DNA of 64,000 bases. Source: Exiguobacterium sp. s193. GTDB taxonomy: Bacteria > Bacillota > Bacilli > Exiguobacteriales > Exiguobacteriaceae. The notes under the pieces are model-generated. The model did no database searches. It saw only the letters and a program-made list of their open reading frames with translations, and was not told the DNA's origin. The DNA is taken from NCBI RefSeq assembly GCF_018618755.1, contig NZ_JACSMR010000004.1, positions 112,752 through 176,751 of the forward strand, written 5' to 3'. A program made the translations under genes and the position numbers. Of the stretch, positions 45,566 through 54,142 are shown one piece after another (position 1 is the stretch's first letter; the number at the start of each line of letters is the position of its first letter).

Positions 45566-45936
45566 CTCGTTTCCTCCCCGCTTTCTGTACATTGTCCATA
45601 GAGCCAATCCCGCAGCACTTCCCATTCTTCTGGAAAGGCATTACTGCCGCGAGATTCCCCGTCTCCACCTGGACCGCTCCAACTGATTTCCCAGTCCGTC
45701 CCGTCGAGAATCAGCCACTCCGTCTCGTAGACCGGTTGCCAGTCGGCTACCTTTGCTTGCGTCAACCGCTGTTCAAGCACCGCTTGTTGCTTTGACGAGA
45801 GTCGCTTGATTTTAGGTTCTTCCCGCCCGTCCTCTTCGTATCGTAATTCCCCCGTCGCCCCGTTCCAGAAAAACGTTTGCCCTTGCCCCATCCCGGACTC
45901 CCGATAGCGAAATCGATTTATCTGCTTTTGGTTCAT
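45562..45936 (-). CDS. Hypothetical protein, Trp/Glu-rich
   Basis: 124 aa from ATG 45936, which has GAGGAG upstream; a longer frame starts at 45975 without a site. Soluble, with 'TEWLILDGTDWEISWSG' and 'WEVLRDWLYGQC' near the C-terminus. Not recognised. First gene of the three-gene operon. Confidence 0.6.
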   Translation of the reverse strand: MNQKQINRFRYRESGMGQGQTFFWNGATGELRYEEDGREEPKIKRLSSKQQAVLEQRLTQAKVADWQPVYETEWLILDGTDWEISWSGPGGDGESRGSNAFPEEWEVLRDWLYGQCTESGEETR

Positions 45937-46082
45937 ATCCAACTCTCCTCGCTGTGCTTTCCCTGGTATTCCCATTGTAATTCATTTTCCGTTTTCTACC
46001 TATCACAAAAAATAAATAGGTACCCTTTACCGTACATTTCCACTACGATGAAAGAATACATTTTTGAAAGGAGGTCTTTCCC

Positions 46083-46796
46083 ATGACCGATCAACATCTC
46101 TTCTTATTCGGCAGTGGACCGCCGTTCACGCCAACACTCTGTGCCGCGTTTGCCGATTGTGTAGACGGACCCGGACCCGTCGCCTTACTTTATGTTCCGC
46201 GTCCCGGTTCGTCTTTCTCAAGTTACGCACCGGTTTATACGGATGCGTTAGCCGCCTGTGGGATAACTGACTTTTTCCACTTGCCGTTGTCGGCCCATCC
46301 GACTAATGGACAGCTTCAACAGTTGAGCAAAAGCATAGGCATCATCATCTCGGGTGGAGAAACGGAATATTATCAGGACTACATCCTCAACACACCAATC
46401 GGCGCCGTCATCCAAGAACGGTACCGCTCTGGTGTCCCGGTCGCCGGTTTTTCTGCCGGGGCATTACTCGCACCGGACGAGTGCCGGATACCGGCGATTG
46501 ACCAGCGGGACGGTCGAGATTTAGTCCTTGAAGGGCTCGGTCTCTTACCGGACGCTGTCCTCTCCGTCCATTATGACGCTTGGGATGAAGCTGCGAATTT
46601 ACAACGGGCTTTCACGTTGACTGAAAGTTTGTCCGGCTACGGTTTACCGGAACGGACAGGAATCTACCTCAAAAACAATCAACTCGTCCAACAGGAAGGT
46701 CCCCTGCCTGTTGTGCTCAAGCGAACGGAGGAACACACATGCCGACCATCGTCACCGCCGTCAAAGACATCATCCGGTACGACAACCAAATGTTAA
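46083..46796 (+). CDS. Peptidase E-like (S51) amidotransferase-fold protein
   Basis: 237 aa. The nucleophile elbow is 'AGFSAGALL' (Ser124), and 'IIISGGETEYY' matches the GGxT-like motif before it. Families S51 and cyanophycinase share this fold; the usual role is dipeptide hydrolysis. GAAAGGAGG precedes the ATG. The last ~20 residues are read from DNA that also encodes the start of the NUDIX gene (58-bp overlap), so the real functional C-terminus may be shorter. Confidence 0.8.
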   Translation: MTDQHLFLFGSGPPFTPTLCAAFADCVDGPGPVALLYVPRPGSSFSSYAPVYTDALAACGITDFFHLPLSAHPTNGQLQQLSKSIGIIISGGETEYYQDYILNTPIGAVIQERYRSGVPVAGFSAGALLAPDECRIPAIDQRDGRDLVLEGLGLLPDAVLSVHYDAWDEAANLQRAFTLTESLSGYGLPERTGIYLKNNQLVQQEGPLPVVLKRTEEHTCRPSSPPSKTSSGTTTKC

Positions 46797-47149
46797 TCGT
46801 CCAGCGCGCCGCTGCCGACTCAGGTGGCGGGACATGGGAATGCCCGGGCGGCAAAGTTGATTTCGGGGAACACCCGGAATCGAGTCTGCTGCGCGAAATC
46901 CGGGAAGAGACCGGTTTGACGGTCACAGTCGACCGGATTGCGTATGCCTCAAGCTTCCTGACCCACCCGGACCGCCAAGTCATCTTAGTCGTCTATTTCT
47001 GTACGGCGGCAACCGATGCCGTCAGCTTATCCGACGAACACGATGCCTATCTTTGGGCTGACGAAGCAGACGTCCGGAAACAGATTGCACCGAACATCCT
47101 GGCCGAGTTTGAGCGGCATCAGATTTTCCCGCAACTCATCTCAATCTGA
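46739..47149 (+). CDS. NUDIX hydrolase
   Basis: 136 aa. The NUDIX box is complete: 'GGKVDFGEHPESSLLREIREETGL'-like, with Arg-Glu-x2-Glu-Glu. It resembles the ADP-ribose/8-oxo-dGTP clan, substrate not determined. The ATG overlaps the 3' part of the peptidase-E-like gene in another frame. AACGGAGG lies upstream. Confidence 0.9.
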   Translation: MPTIVTAVKDIIRYDNQMLIVQRAAADSGGGTWECPGGKVDFGEHPESSLLREIREETGLTVTVDRIAYASSFLTHPDRQVILVVYFCTAATDAVSLSDEHDAYLWADEADVRKQIAPNILAEFERHQIFPQLISI

Positions 47150-47180
47150 AAACACGTCACGTGCTGTGGCGTGTTTTTTT
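47149..47180 (+). terminator. Terminator of the S51-NUDIX pair
   Basis: AAACACGTCAC / GTGGCGTGTTT followed by T7, close in sequence to the ridA terminator. Confidence 0.75.
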
Positions 47181-47368
47181 GTTGTTCTCCTAGGACCTGT
47201 CACGCTGTTTCGTCATCTCACGGAAGGATTGCTTAAGTAAATTTACATATTTTATTTAAATACACCCAAATATATATTAAGGTTGTTATATATTGAAAAT
47301 TAGTTTGAATCGGGATCTGAAGAAGAAAACAGCACAGAGGAAACCGTTCAAATGAAAGGAGTTTGATC

Positions 47369-48400
47369 ATGAAAAAGAAAATAACGTATCTCGCTTTACC
47401 ACTGACCGTCCTCTTGATGACGGGGTGTGCGAACGAAGAGGACGCTTCGACCGAGCTGAAGGTTGAGGAGCGAATCCCGACGGAAACGGCACCTGAAGCG
47501 AAAGAAGACGTCACAGAACTGAAAAAGGAGGCGACTCCTGTCGCGAAGGTCGTCAAAGAGACACCGGAGAAGACCACCCCTAAAAAAGACGACTCCGAAG
47601 AAAAAACGGACACGACACAACAGACGCCCGCAACAAACAACGATCCATTCGCAGGCTACACACAGATTCAAGTCGACGGTGGCGATCTGTCCGGATCGCG
47701 TCAAGCGAACGTCGTCGTCGATATCGGATTCGGCGACCGGAAATACTGGGCATTTACGAACAAGCACGGACAGCTCGTCAAAGTCATCGCCAAAAAGATC
47801 ATCTTACAAAATGATGCGACAGAAGACGTGACGTCAGCCGGTCGCTACTATCATGACGAAGCGAAAGTACCGGGTGTCGAACATCGTGATCTCGATGAAG
47901 GACATGTCATCGCCGATTCGCTTGGTGGTGTCTCGAATGCCTACAACATCACACCGCAGGACAGTACGCTCAACCGCCACGGCGATCAAGCCTACATGGA
48001 AGACAACATCCGTAAAGCGGGAGGCGCGACGAATTTCGAAGCAATCATTACTTACGAAACGACGAACACTCAAATCCCTTCAAGTTACAAATATACGTAT
48101 ACCTTAAAAGGCAACGTCATCGTCGACAAGTTCGACAACGTCAACCCGGATGGTGTCAACGCCTCGCTCGGTCTGACGGAGAACAAGGAAAGTAAATCGA
48201 AGGCAGAACCGAAAACAAAGACACCAACTAAACCGAAGTCGGAACCGACCGGTGACGTCTCGAGTGTTGACACGAACGGCAACGGACAAGTCACGATCCA
48301 GGAGGCAAAGGATGCCGGCTTCAGCATGCCGATCCGAAGCGACCACTGGCTTTACCCGTACATGCGGGATAATGACCATGACGGGATGGTCGGAGAATGA
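47369..48400 (+). CDS. Secreted DNA/RNA non-specific endonuclease lipoprotein
   Basis: 343 aa from ATG 47369; AAAGGAG lies at the right distance for it, while a TTG two codons earlier abuts it. The lipobox is 'LLMTGC' (Cys20), so the protein is membrane anchored outside the cell. A long charged Thr/Glu/Lys-rich linker (~25-95) precedes the ββα-metal nuclease domain, whose active-site stretch is 'DLDEGHVIADSLGG' with downstream 'NITPQDSTLNRHGDQAY'. The C-terminus has calcium-binding-like repeats 'DTNGNGQVTI' and 'DNDHDGMVGE' around 'SDHWLYPYM'. Probably scavenges extracellular nucleic acid. Confidence 0.87.
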   Translation: MKKKITYLALPLTVLLMTGCANEEDASTELKVEERIPTETAPEAKEDVTELKKEATPVAKVVKETPEKTTPKKDDSEEKTDTTQQTPATNNDPFAGYTQIQVDGGDLSGSRQANVVVDIGFGDRKYWAFTNKHGQLVKVIAKKIILQNDATEDVTSAGRYYHDEAKVPGVEHRDLDEGHVIADSLGGVSNAYNITPQDSTLNRHGDQAYMEDNIRKAGGATNFEAIITYETTNTQIPSSYKYTYTLKGNVIVDKFDNVNPDGVNASLGLTENKESKSKAEPKTKTPTKPKSEPTGDVSSVDTNGNGQVTIQEAKDAGFSMPIRSDHWLYPYMRDNDHDGMVGE

Positions 48401-48401
48401 C

Positions 48402-48435
48402 AAAAAAGGCGGACTCCTTAGAGCCGCCTTTTTTT
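48402..48435. terminator. Bidirectional terminator
   Basis: AAAAAAGGCGG / CCGCCTTTTTTT, between the nuclease and the convergent GGDEF gene. Confidence 0.8.
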
Positions 48436-48438
48436 GAT

Positions 48439-49536
48439 TCAACTGTATGCATACCCGACGACCTTGTTCCGCCCCGTCTGCTTCGCCTGATACAGCGCCT
48501 GATCAGCCAGTTGGACGACTTCGAACGCCGTTTTTCCCTGGTCGGACGACGCGACGCCCATCGAAAGTGTGACATGGAATGGCGGATAGGGCTTGAAGAC
48601 AAAATGTTGATCGGCACAGGCCGTCCGGATCCGCTCGCCGATCCGTTCCGCCTCGCGATGTGCGATGTCCGGTAAGACAACGACGAATTCTTCACCGCCA
48701 TACCGCGCAACGAGTGCTTGTTCCGGCGCAAAGGTCGCTAACAAATGGCTCAGTTGCCGGAGGACGACATCCCCGCCGTCGTGTCCGTATTCGTCATTAA
48801 CCGACTTGAAGAAGTCGATATCGACGATCAGGACGGAAAAGGCATACCCGTGTTTGTCATAGTCGGCTAACGTCTCGTCGAGCTTCCGCCGATTGGCGAG
48901 ATTCGTCAGGCTGTCCGTCAAGGCAAGTTCCTGCTGGGTCTGGACGAACTGGAAATGTTTCCGCAGTTCCTGCAGGAAACGATACGTCACGTAGCCCCCG
49001 AGCAGGTTGAAGATGATATAGACGAACGCCATCTCGAGAAACCGCATGAACGTATCCGTCAACAAATACAACGCCGGTAAGCTGTAGCCGATCCCGATGC
49101 CGAGAAGAATCACGTAGTCCTTAAACGTCTGGGCGGCGAACCGGCGATAGATGCTTGCTGTGACGAGTAAAGCAAGACAAATCAGTGTCGCGAGAATCAA
49201 ACCTTGGTAGACGCCGGGTGGTGTGACTAAAAAACGGGCCCCAATGACAGCGACCGTCGTCAACGCCCCACTGATCCATCCCCCGTAATAATAGGCCGTG
49301 ACGAGTGCGACGAGCCGCAAGTCAATCTTCGCCCCATCATACGAGATACTATTTAAGACGAGTAAAGCACCGATTATACTTGCGATCAGTCCGACGGCAA
49401 GCCGAATCCGGATTGAGGAATTCGGCGAAATGCGTGAAGTGTTACGCATCGGTAAAAAAGCAAACAACAGGGACGTGATTAAAAGGGAAAAGTTTAACAG
49501 AAACTGGTTGAACTGACTCAACATACTGAACGACAT
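48439..49536 (-). CDS. Membrane-bound diguanylate cyclase
   Basis: 365 aa. The N-terminal half has about six transmembrane helices and resembles the 5TM receptor module of LytS-type sensors. The C-terminal GGDEF domain has 'TDSLTNLANRR', 'DIDFFKSVND' and the active-site GGEEF (280-284), a catalytically competent variant. There is no RxxD inhibitory site five residues upstream, so feedback by c-di-GMP through that site is unlikely. It makes c-di-GMP in response to an unknown membrane ligand. Confidence 0.9.
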   Translation of the reverse strand: MSFSMLSQFNQFLLNFSLLITSLLFAFLPMRNTSRISPNSSIRIRLAVGLIASIIGALLVLNSISYDGAKIDLRLVALVTAYYYGGWISGALTTVAVIGARFLVTPPGVYQGLILATLICLALLVTASIYRRFAAQTFKDYVILLGIGIGYSLPALYLLTDTFMRFLEMAFVYIIFNLLGGYVTYRFLQELRKHFQFVQTQQELALTDSLTNLANRRKLDETLADYDKHGYAFSVLIVDIDFFKSVNDEYGHDGGDVVLRQLSHLLATFAPEQALVARYGGEEFVVVLPDIAHREAERIGERIRTACADQHFVFKPYPPFHVTLSMGVASSDQGKTAFEVVQLADQALYQAKQTGRNKVVGYAYS

Positions 49537-49683
49537 CCCTTCAAAATAAACTCTTTGTTGTTCTATCTTCTCTATCGTCTGATATTTCCCTTTTTTTCAG
49601 CCGCTTCAAAGGTTTTCCATTTTTCGCAATCGGGAAACAGTACCTGACATGCGATTTTCAATTCAACCAAGGAGGACGTCAGC

Positions 49684-49869
49684 ATGGATATGAAAGAAGA
49701 AAAACGGAAAAGCAAGATGCCGTTCTTTATCGGGTTCGTCATCGTCATCTTTGTCATCGTCGCTGCCGCTTTAATCATCTACGTCACGTCCGAACCGAAA
49801 GAGGAAACGCAGCATCTCGTCCAATCCGCAGTCAACTTCGTCGTGCCTTACCTGCCACTCGCTTCGTAA
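49684..49869 (+). CDS. 61-aa single-pass membrane protein
   Basis: ATG 49684 with AAGGAGG upstream. A basic N-terminus (MDMKEEKRKSK) precedes one transmembrane helix (~13-36); the outside part ends 'FVVPYLPLAS'. A terminator follows within 20 bp. Unknown function. Confidence 0.65.
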   Translation: MDMKEEKRKSKMPFFIGFVIVIFVIVAAALIIYVTSEPKEETQHLVQSAVNFVVPYLPLAS

Positions 49870-49883
49870 TTTCGGATCCATGT

Positions 49884-49918
49884 AAAGGGCAGACCGTACA
49901 TCCACGGTCTGCCCTTTA
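49884..49918. terminator. Terminator
   Basis: AAAGGGCAGACCGT / ACGGTCTGCCCTTT, a perfect 14-bp stem with a six-base loop. Confidence 0.85.
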
Positions 49919-49940
49919 TCTTTCTAGTCAGATTGACGGT

Positions 49941-50468
49941 TTACACGACGTATTGTGCCTCTTTTTTATCGATGATGTTGCGGATTCGGTTTTCCGTCAC
50001 CTGATAGACCATTGCCAGTCGCCGAATCGATGCTTCGCCCGTCCGGTAGCGCCGCCGGATCTCGCGAATCTGCCACGTCGTCAGTTCGACCTGTCGCGTC
50101 AGCAACCAGTCAAGTTCCTCAAGCAGCGAGGTATATGCATGTTGCGCGGACGGTTTCACGGACAGATTATCAATCTGGTCATTCAAGCGGTCAGCGTCTG
50201 CCCGCAGCAGATGTTCCTGGCAGGCAGTCGGATCGATGAACGCCCGGGCGACGAGTTCACCGACGTAAAACCGTTCACCACGCCCCTGCTGATACAACGT
50301 CACTTTTCGGTAGCCGTCCTGATTGATTCGCGGACGCAGGACGACACCCGTGCGCCGCTGTTTGACGCCGCGGCTCGTCTCGACAATCCGGTCGAGAGAA
50401 CGGACGTTGCCTGACGTCGAGACCTGATAACTCCCCTCATATCCTTGCACCATCTTCCAATGTTCCAT
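49941..50468 (-). CDS. NUMOD4/HNH-derived protein with C-terminal HTH
   Basis: 175 aa from ATG 50468, with GGAGGT about ten bases upstream. The NUMOD4 motif is at the N-terminus ('EHWKMVQGYEGSYQVSTSGNVRSL'). The HNH-like middle has 'HLLRADADRLNDQIDNLSV', where active enzymes read roughly V-N-H-x-D-G; both the first His-Asp pair and the Gly look changed, so cleavage activity is doubtful. The C-terminal helix-turn-helix is 'SIRRLAMVYQVTENRIRNII'. A free-standing relative of phage/homing HNH proteins, perhaps now a DNA-binding protein. Confidence 0.75.
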   Translation of the reverse strand: MEHWKMVQGYEGSYQVSTSGNVRSLDRIVETSRGVKQRRTGVVLRPRINQDGYRKVTLYQQGRGERFYVGELVARAFIDPTACQEHLLRADADRLNDQIDNLSVKPSAQHAYTSLLEELDWLLTRQVELTTWQIREIRRRYRTGEASIRRLAMVYQVTENRIRNIIDKKEAQYVV

Positions 50469-50605
50469 ATGAACAATGACCTCCATTCGGTCCTAAAACG
50501 CCAACAGTTCTTACTCCCATTATACAATAAAGCGAACAAACGTTCTAATTTTAATATTCCGGTTTTGTATGGTAATCTAACAAAAAAAGGAAACGGGGTC
50601 TTTCG

Positions 50606-51187
50606 ATGAAATTTGTTTTGCTGCTCGGTCCTCAGGCCGTCGGAAAGATGACAATCGGTCAGGAACTGGAACGGTTGACCGGGATGAAGTTGTTTCATAA
50701 CCACCAGACGATCGATTTGCTGTTGCCCTATTTTGACTTTTCAAAGCCCGCCCATCACAGGCTGAAAGACTTAATCCGTCGGGAGATGTTCAAGGAGATG
50801 GCGGTCAGTGATCTCGAAGGCGTCCTCTTCACATTCCTCTGCCTGTTCGGGGTTGAAGGCGGGGGCATCGAATTCATCGAGGAGACGGTCGCATTGTTTG
50901 AAGAGGCGGGTGCCGACGTCTATATCGTCGAACTCGAAGCATCCGTCGCGACACGTCTCGCGCGAAACAAGACGGAAAACCGGCTTGCCCATAAGTTTAC
51001 GAAACGGGATCTCGCCGCTTCCGAAAACGACTTGCTCGAGACGGCAGACGGCTACCGGACATCCTCCCTGCCAGGAGAACTGCCGTATCCGAACTACTTC
51101 CGCCTCGATACGGAAGGACGCTCTGCCGCAGAAAGTGCCGAAGCAATCTGTGCCCGCTTCGGCTGGTCTTACACACCCGTCAGTTAA
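50606..51187 (+). CDS. P-loop nucleotide-kinase-like protein
   Basis: 193 aa. Walker A is 'GPQAVGKMT' near the N-terminus, then a kinase-like core; 'YIVELEASVATRLARNKTENRLAHK' resembles the LID region of small P-loop kinases. It belongs with the AAA-family/shikimate-kinase-like proteins of Bacillota, substrate unknown. The start has AAACGGGG-like upstream sequence. It is followed by a small membrane protein gene. Confidence 0.78.
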   Translation: MKFVLLLGPQAVGKMTIGQELERLTGMKLFHNHQTIDLLLPYFDFSKPAHHRLKDLIRREMFKEMAVSDLEGVLFTFLCLFGVEGGGIEFIEETVALFEEAGADVYIVELEASVATRLARNKTENRLAHKFTKRDLAASENDLLETADGYRTSSLPGELPYPNYFRLDTEGRSAAESAEAICARFGWSYTPVS

Positions 51188-51209
51188 CGTCTCGAAAGGA
51201 GAATCCCGT

Positions 51210-51506
51210 TTGACGTCACACTCACACGAATACCGCTCACTTATCCTGACGTTCCTCCTCTTTTTAGTTAGCCTCCTGCTGTTTTTCGGGCTGAATGGAC
51301 GGACGTTCCCGAACATGACTCTCTGGGTCCCAATCAGTCTGTATTCGCTCGTTGGCGTCGGCTATGTGATTTCACTTGTGATCGGACTCCGGTCGAAAAA
51401 CAACTTTATCAAGATTTTTAGCCTGCTTGCTAACCTGATGCTGCTGCTCCCGCTCGTGATTTGGGTCTACCTTCTCCTGCTTGCGAACGGCATCTCGGAA
51501 CCTTAA
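51210..51506 (+). CDS. Small three-helix membrane protein
   Basis: 98 aa starting at TTG 51210, seven bases after AAAGGAGA (51195-51202); the longer open frame upstream is the shadow of the kinase gene. Helices lie at ~13-29, ~40-60 and ~68-92. Unknown function; likely co-transcribed with the upstream gene, 22 bp away. Confidence 0.6.
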   Translation: MTSHSHEYRSLILTFLLFLVSLLLFFGLNGRTFPNMTLWVPISLYSLVGVGYVISLVIGLRSKNNFIKIFSLLANLMLLLPLVIWVYLLLLANGISEP

Positions 51507-51555
51507 AAAAGGACAACCCGTTTCGCAGTCTGCGACGCGGGTTGTCCTCTTTTTG
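51505..51555. terminator. Bidirectional terminator
   Basis: AAAGGACAACCCG / CGGGTTGTCCT with an inner CGCAGTCTGCG hairpin and T-runs on both sides, between the small membrane protein gene and the ada operon. Confidence 0.8.
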
Positions 51556-51557
51556 GT

Positions 51558-51893
51558 TTAATGCGTCAAGGCTAACGAAAATCCGTCATCCGTTCTCTTA
51601 AATCCACTCTTCTCCCAGACGACGGCTTCTCCGCCGCGGCCCGTGACGGACGGTAACAACAGCGTCCGTGCTAAATAGGCCGTGATGACTGTCAACGCTT
51701 CGTTGAGATAACCGTCCATGTCAAAGACATCGTCTGCCCGATAGGTCAGTTCCCGCTCCCGAAAGTGAATCGTCGCGACAGTTCGTCTACTGCGTCGTTC
51801 CTGTAACACCCAGTCACATCCATCTTGCATATCTGTCGCCTGTATGAATAGACGGGACGTCGTAAAGTCCGGATGGCGTCCGTTCATCTTCAC
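51558..51893 (-). CDS. Third gene of the ada operon, unknown
   Basis: 111 aa, soluble, no recognised domain ('CDWVLQERRSRRTVATIHFRERELTYRADDVFD'). Its start overlaps the stop of the AlkC-like gene by four bases, so it belongs to the alkylation-response operon. A role in the same response is inferred from position only. Confidence 0.65.
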   Translation of the reverse strand: MKMNGRHPDFTTSRLFIQATDMQDGCDWVLQERRSRRTVATIHFRERELTYRADDVFDMDGYLNEALTVITAYLARTLLLPSVTGRGGEAVVWEKSGFKRTDDGFSLALTH

Positions 51894-52933
51894 TCCTCCT
51901 CTGTCACTTCAAACGTTGCTGTTGCGTACGCTTGCCCATTAATCAAGATCGTCACACGATGCGTCCCCGGATAGTGGACGCGTGTCGTCAAGTTCCGAAA
52001 CGATTGCCGTTTCGTAAATGTCTCCGGTCCATCGACAAGCCGTTCACTGATCCGGAAGACCTTTCGGCTTATCTTCCGCTGTTTGACGTAATCGATCGCA
52101 TACTCCAGGCGGAGGATTTGCGCTTCCGTCGTCGTCAGACCAAACGTAAACGTCAGCTCGCCTCCGATCGGCAGCGACGGTGTCACCGTCAAATCATCGA
52201 CCGTGACCGTCCCGCGCGTGACGAGACCAAATGCCTTCAGGACGTCCGGATGTCCTTGCTTGAGCAAGGTCCGTGAGGCGTAGCGCAACACCCAGTCCGT
52301 CTGCGGATTCTTTCCGAGCTGATCGAGTCGTTCAATCACAAGTTCCGGATGCGTTTTCGTGATGTCATTCAAGTGATTGGCGACACTCTTACGGACGTAC
52401 AGCGAACGGTCCGCTGCTAACGCATCGAGCAACGGCAGGACGGGACGCGGATCGGCGATCAACGACGGGATCGCCTGTCCCCACGGCAGGCGTGGTCGTG
52501 TCCCTTCCGATGCCAGGCGCCGGACATGTTCATCGTCCGACGTGCTCCAGAGCAGTGCTTGTTGCAGGTACCGGTCTTGGTCGGTCAGTAAAAACCGCCG
52601 GACGGCGAACTCCGCCGTCGAATACGGCGTCAGCCGTTCGAGTGCCAGTAACGCCCGGTCCCAGTCGTCGCCGTAGAGTTCGATGTAGTCGGGAAATACG
52701 ATCCCGGCGAGTCCCGTGAACTCCGGGGCAAGCCGTTCGAGTTCTGTCGCCGCCACATCAAATTCACGTGGCAAATACGATTCAAGCGACGTCGAAATCC
52801 GTCGGACCCGTTGTTTGAACGCGAGTTCCTCCCAGTCGGTTTGTTTGATGTCCTGCTGCAGCCGCGGCGCATCCAGCGCCCGACCCAGGCGGTCGAGCCA
52901 GTCGTCCGAGAAGACATCTTTAATCAGTGCCAT
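51890..52933 (-). CDS. alkC: AlkC-type DNA alkylation-repair glycosylase with C-terminal Ig-like domain
   Basis: 347 aa. The N-terminal ~235 residues form a HEAT-like helical repeat of the AlkC/AlkD superfamily, with the diagnostic 'ASEGTRPRLPWG' and 'SVANHLNDI..THPELVI' stretches. The C-terminal ~105 residues look like a beta-sandwich ('VHYPGTHRVTILINGQAYATATFEV'), an extra Ig-like module seen in some AlkC proteins. It removes alkylated bases such as 3-methyladenine. Its start overlaps the ada gene. Confidence 0.85.
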   Translation of the reverse strand: MALIKDVFSDDWLDRLGRALDAPRLQQDIKQTDWEELAFKQRVRRISTSLESYLPREFDVAATELERLAPEFTGLAGIVFPDYIELYGDDWDRALLALERLTPYSTAEFAVRRFLLTDQDRYLQQALLWSTSDDEHVRRLASEGTRPRLPWGQAIPSLIADPRPVLPLLDALAADRSLYVRKSVANHLNDITKTHPELVIERLDQLGKNPQTDWVLRYASRTLLKQGHPDVLKAFGLVTRGTVTVDDLTVTPSLPIGGELTFTFGLTTTEAQILRLEYAIDYVKQRKISRKVFRISERLVDGPETFTKRQSFRNLTTRVHYPGTHRVTILINGQAYATATFEVTEEE

Positions 52934-53978
52934 GTGAAATCAAGTCCTTTCGTCGTTCAGTTTCGAGTAACGTCGCTTTCCGGGCGAGCCCGCCGGCATA
53001 CCCGCCTAAGTCGCCGTTCGCCCGAATGACGCGGTGACACGGGATGACGAGTGCCAGTTGATTGGCACCATTTGCTCGGGCGACGGCCCGGACGGCGAGT
53101 GGATTGCCGATCCGGATGGCAAGTTCTTGATAGGAAATCGTTTCCCCGGATGGAATGCGCTCCAACTCGGCCCAAACGAGCCGTTGGAACGGCGTTCCGT
53201 AAAGGGCACGTGGTGTCTTAAACTGAATCAGTGTCCCGCCGAAATAGTCGGCCAGCTCCTGTCCGATTTGCTCAAAGATAATCGATTCCCCCGGGACGAT
53301 GACGGCACGTGCCGCGAGACGAAGCCGTTCGATCTCCCGTTCCAGTCCCCGGCGATCGACGAACTCAAGCAAATGGAGGGCTTCCTCGTCTGCGATCGCG
53401 AGCATCGGACCGAGTGGTGTATCGAGCCATTTCGCCTGCAAGTAGGTCCCGTCCCAGCGTTTCGGTGTCGCACCCATGATTTTCGCGAAGGCATCCCGAA
53501 AGCCACTGCTCGATTCGTAGCCGCTTGCGAGCTGGGCCTCGATGACCGGTTTCCCGGTCCGGATTTCCTTCATCGCCAGTCCCATCCGACGTGAGCGGGC
53601 ATATTCGACGAACGTCATCCCGAAGCGTTTTTTAAATTGGCGCCGTGCCGTTGACGCATCGAGTCCAAGCTCCCGGAAGTCGGCCTCCTTGAAACGTTTT
53701 TCCGGTGTCGCTTCGACAGCGGCGACGAGACGGCTGATGACGTCACTCTCGCCCGGATACGACAACGGTTTACAGCGCAGGCACGGGCGATACGAAGCGA
53801 GTAAGGCTTCTTTCGCCGTCCCGTAAAATTCACAGTTCTCGCGTTTCGGTTTCCGGGCCGGACAGGACGGACGGCAAAAGATGCCCGTCGTCTTGACGCC
53901 GACGAAGAACCGTCCTTCATAGGTCGCATCCCGGCGGACGAGTGCCGCATAATACTCTTCTGTACGTTGGTCATCCAT
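52920..53978 (-). CDS. ada: Ada methyl phosphotriester/O6-methylguanine methyltransferase-regulator
   Basis: 352 aa in three parts. The N-terminal zinc domain has Cys35, Cys39, Cys66 and Cys69 ('FCRPSCP', 'CLRC'). The AraC-type HTH region (~80-175) has 'FGMTFVEYARSRRM'. The C-terminal O6-alkylguanine transferase has active Cys314 in 'IPCHRVIRANG' and 'NPLAVRAV' before it. The methylated N-terminal domain becomes a transcription activator of its own operon, which here includes alkC. Confidence 0.95.
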   Translation of the reverse strand: MDDQRTEEYYAALVRRDATYEGRFFVGVKTTGIFCRPSCPARKPKRENCEFYGTAKEALLASYRPCLRCKPLSYPGESDVISRLVAAVEATPEKRFKEADFRELGLDASTARRQFKKRFGMTFVEYARSRRMGLAMKEIRTGKPVIEAQLASGYESSSGFRDAFAKIMGATPKRWDGTYLQAKWLDTPLGPMLAIADEEALHLLEFVDRRGLEREIERLRLAARAVIVPGESIIFEQIGQELADYFGGTLIQFKTPRALYGTPFQRLVWAELERIPSGETISYQELAIRIGNPLAVRAVARANGANQLALVIPCHRVIRANGDLGGYAGGLARKATLLETERRKDLISHGTD

Positions 53979-54142
53979 GCGATCCCCTCCTTTTCTTCAG
54001 TATACCGAGTTCTTTCATCATGATGTCGCCGAAAATCAGGCATCAATCTTTTAATTAAGGAAATCTTAAGAATTCTGCGGCGTCTTCAGAAAGATACTGC
54101 GTCTATCATCGATGATATACTCAAGAAGAAAGTAGGGTTTCG

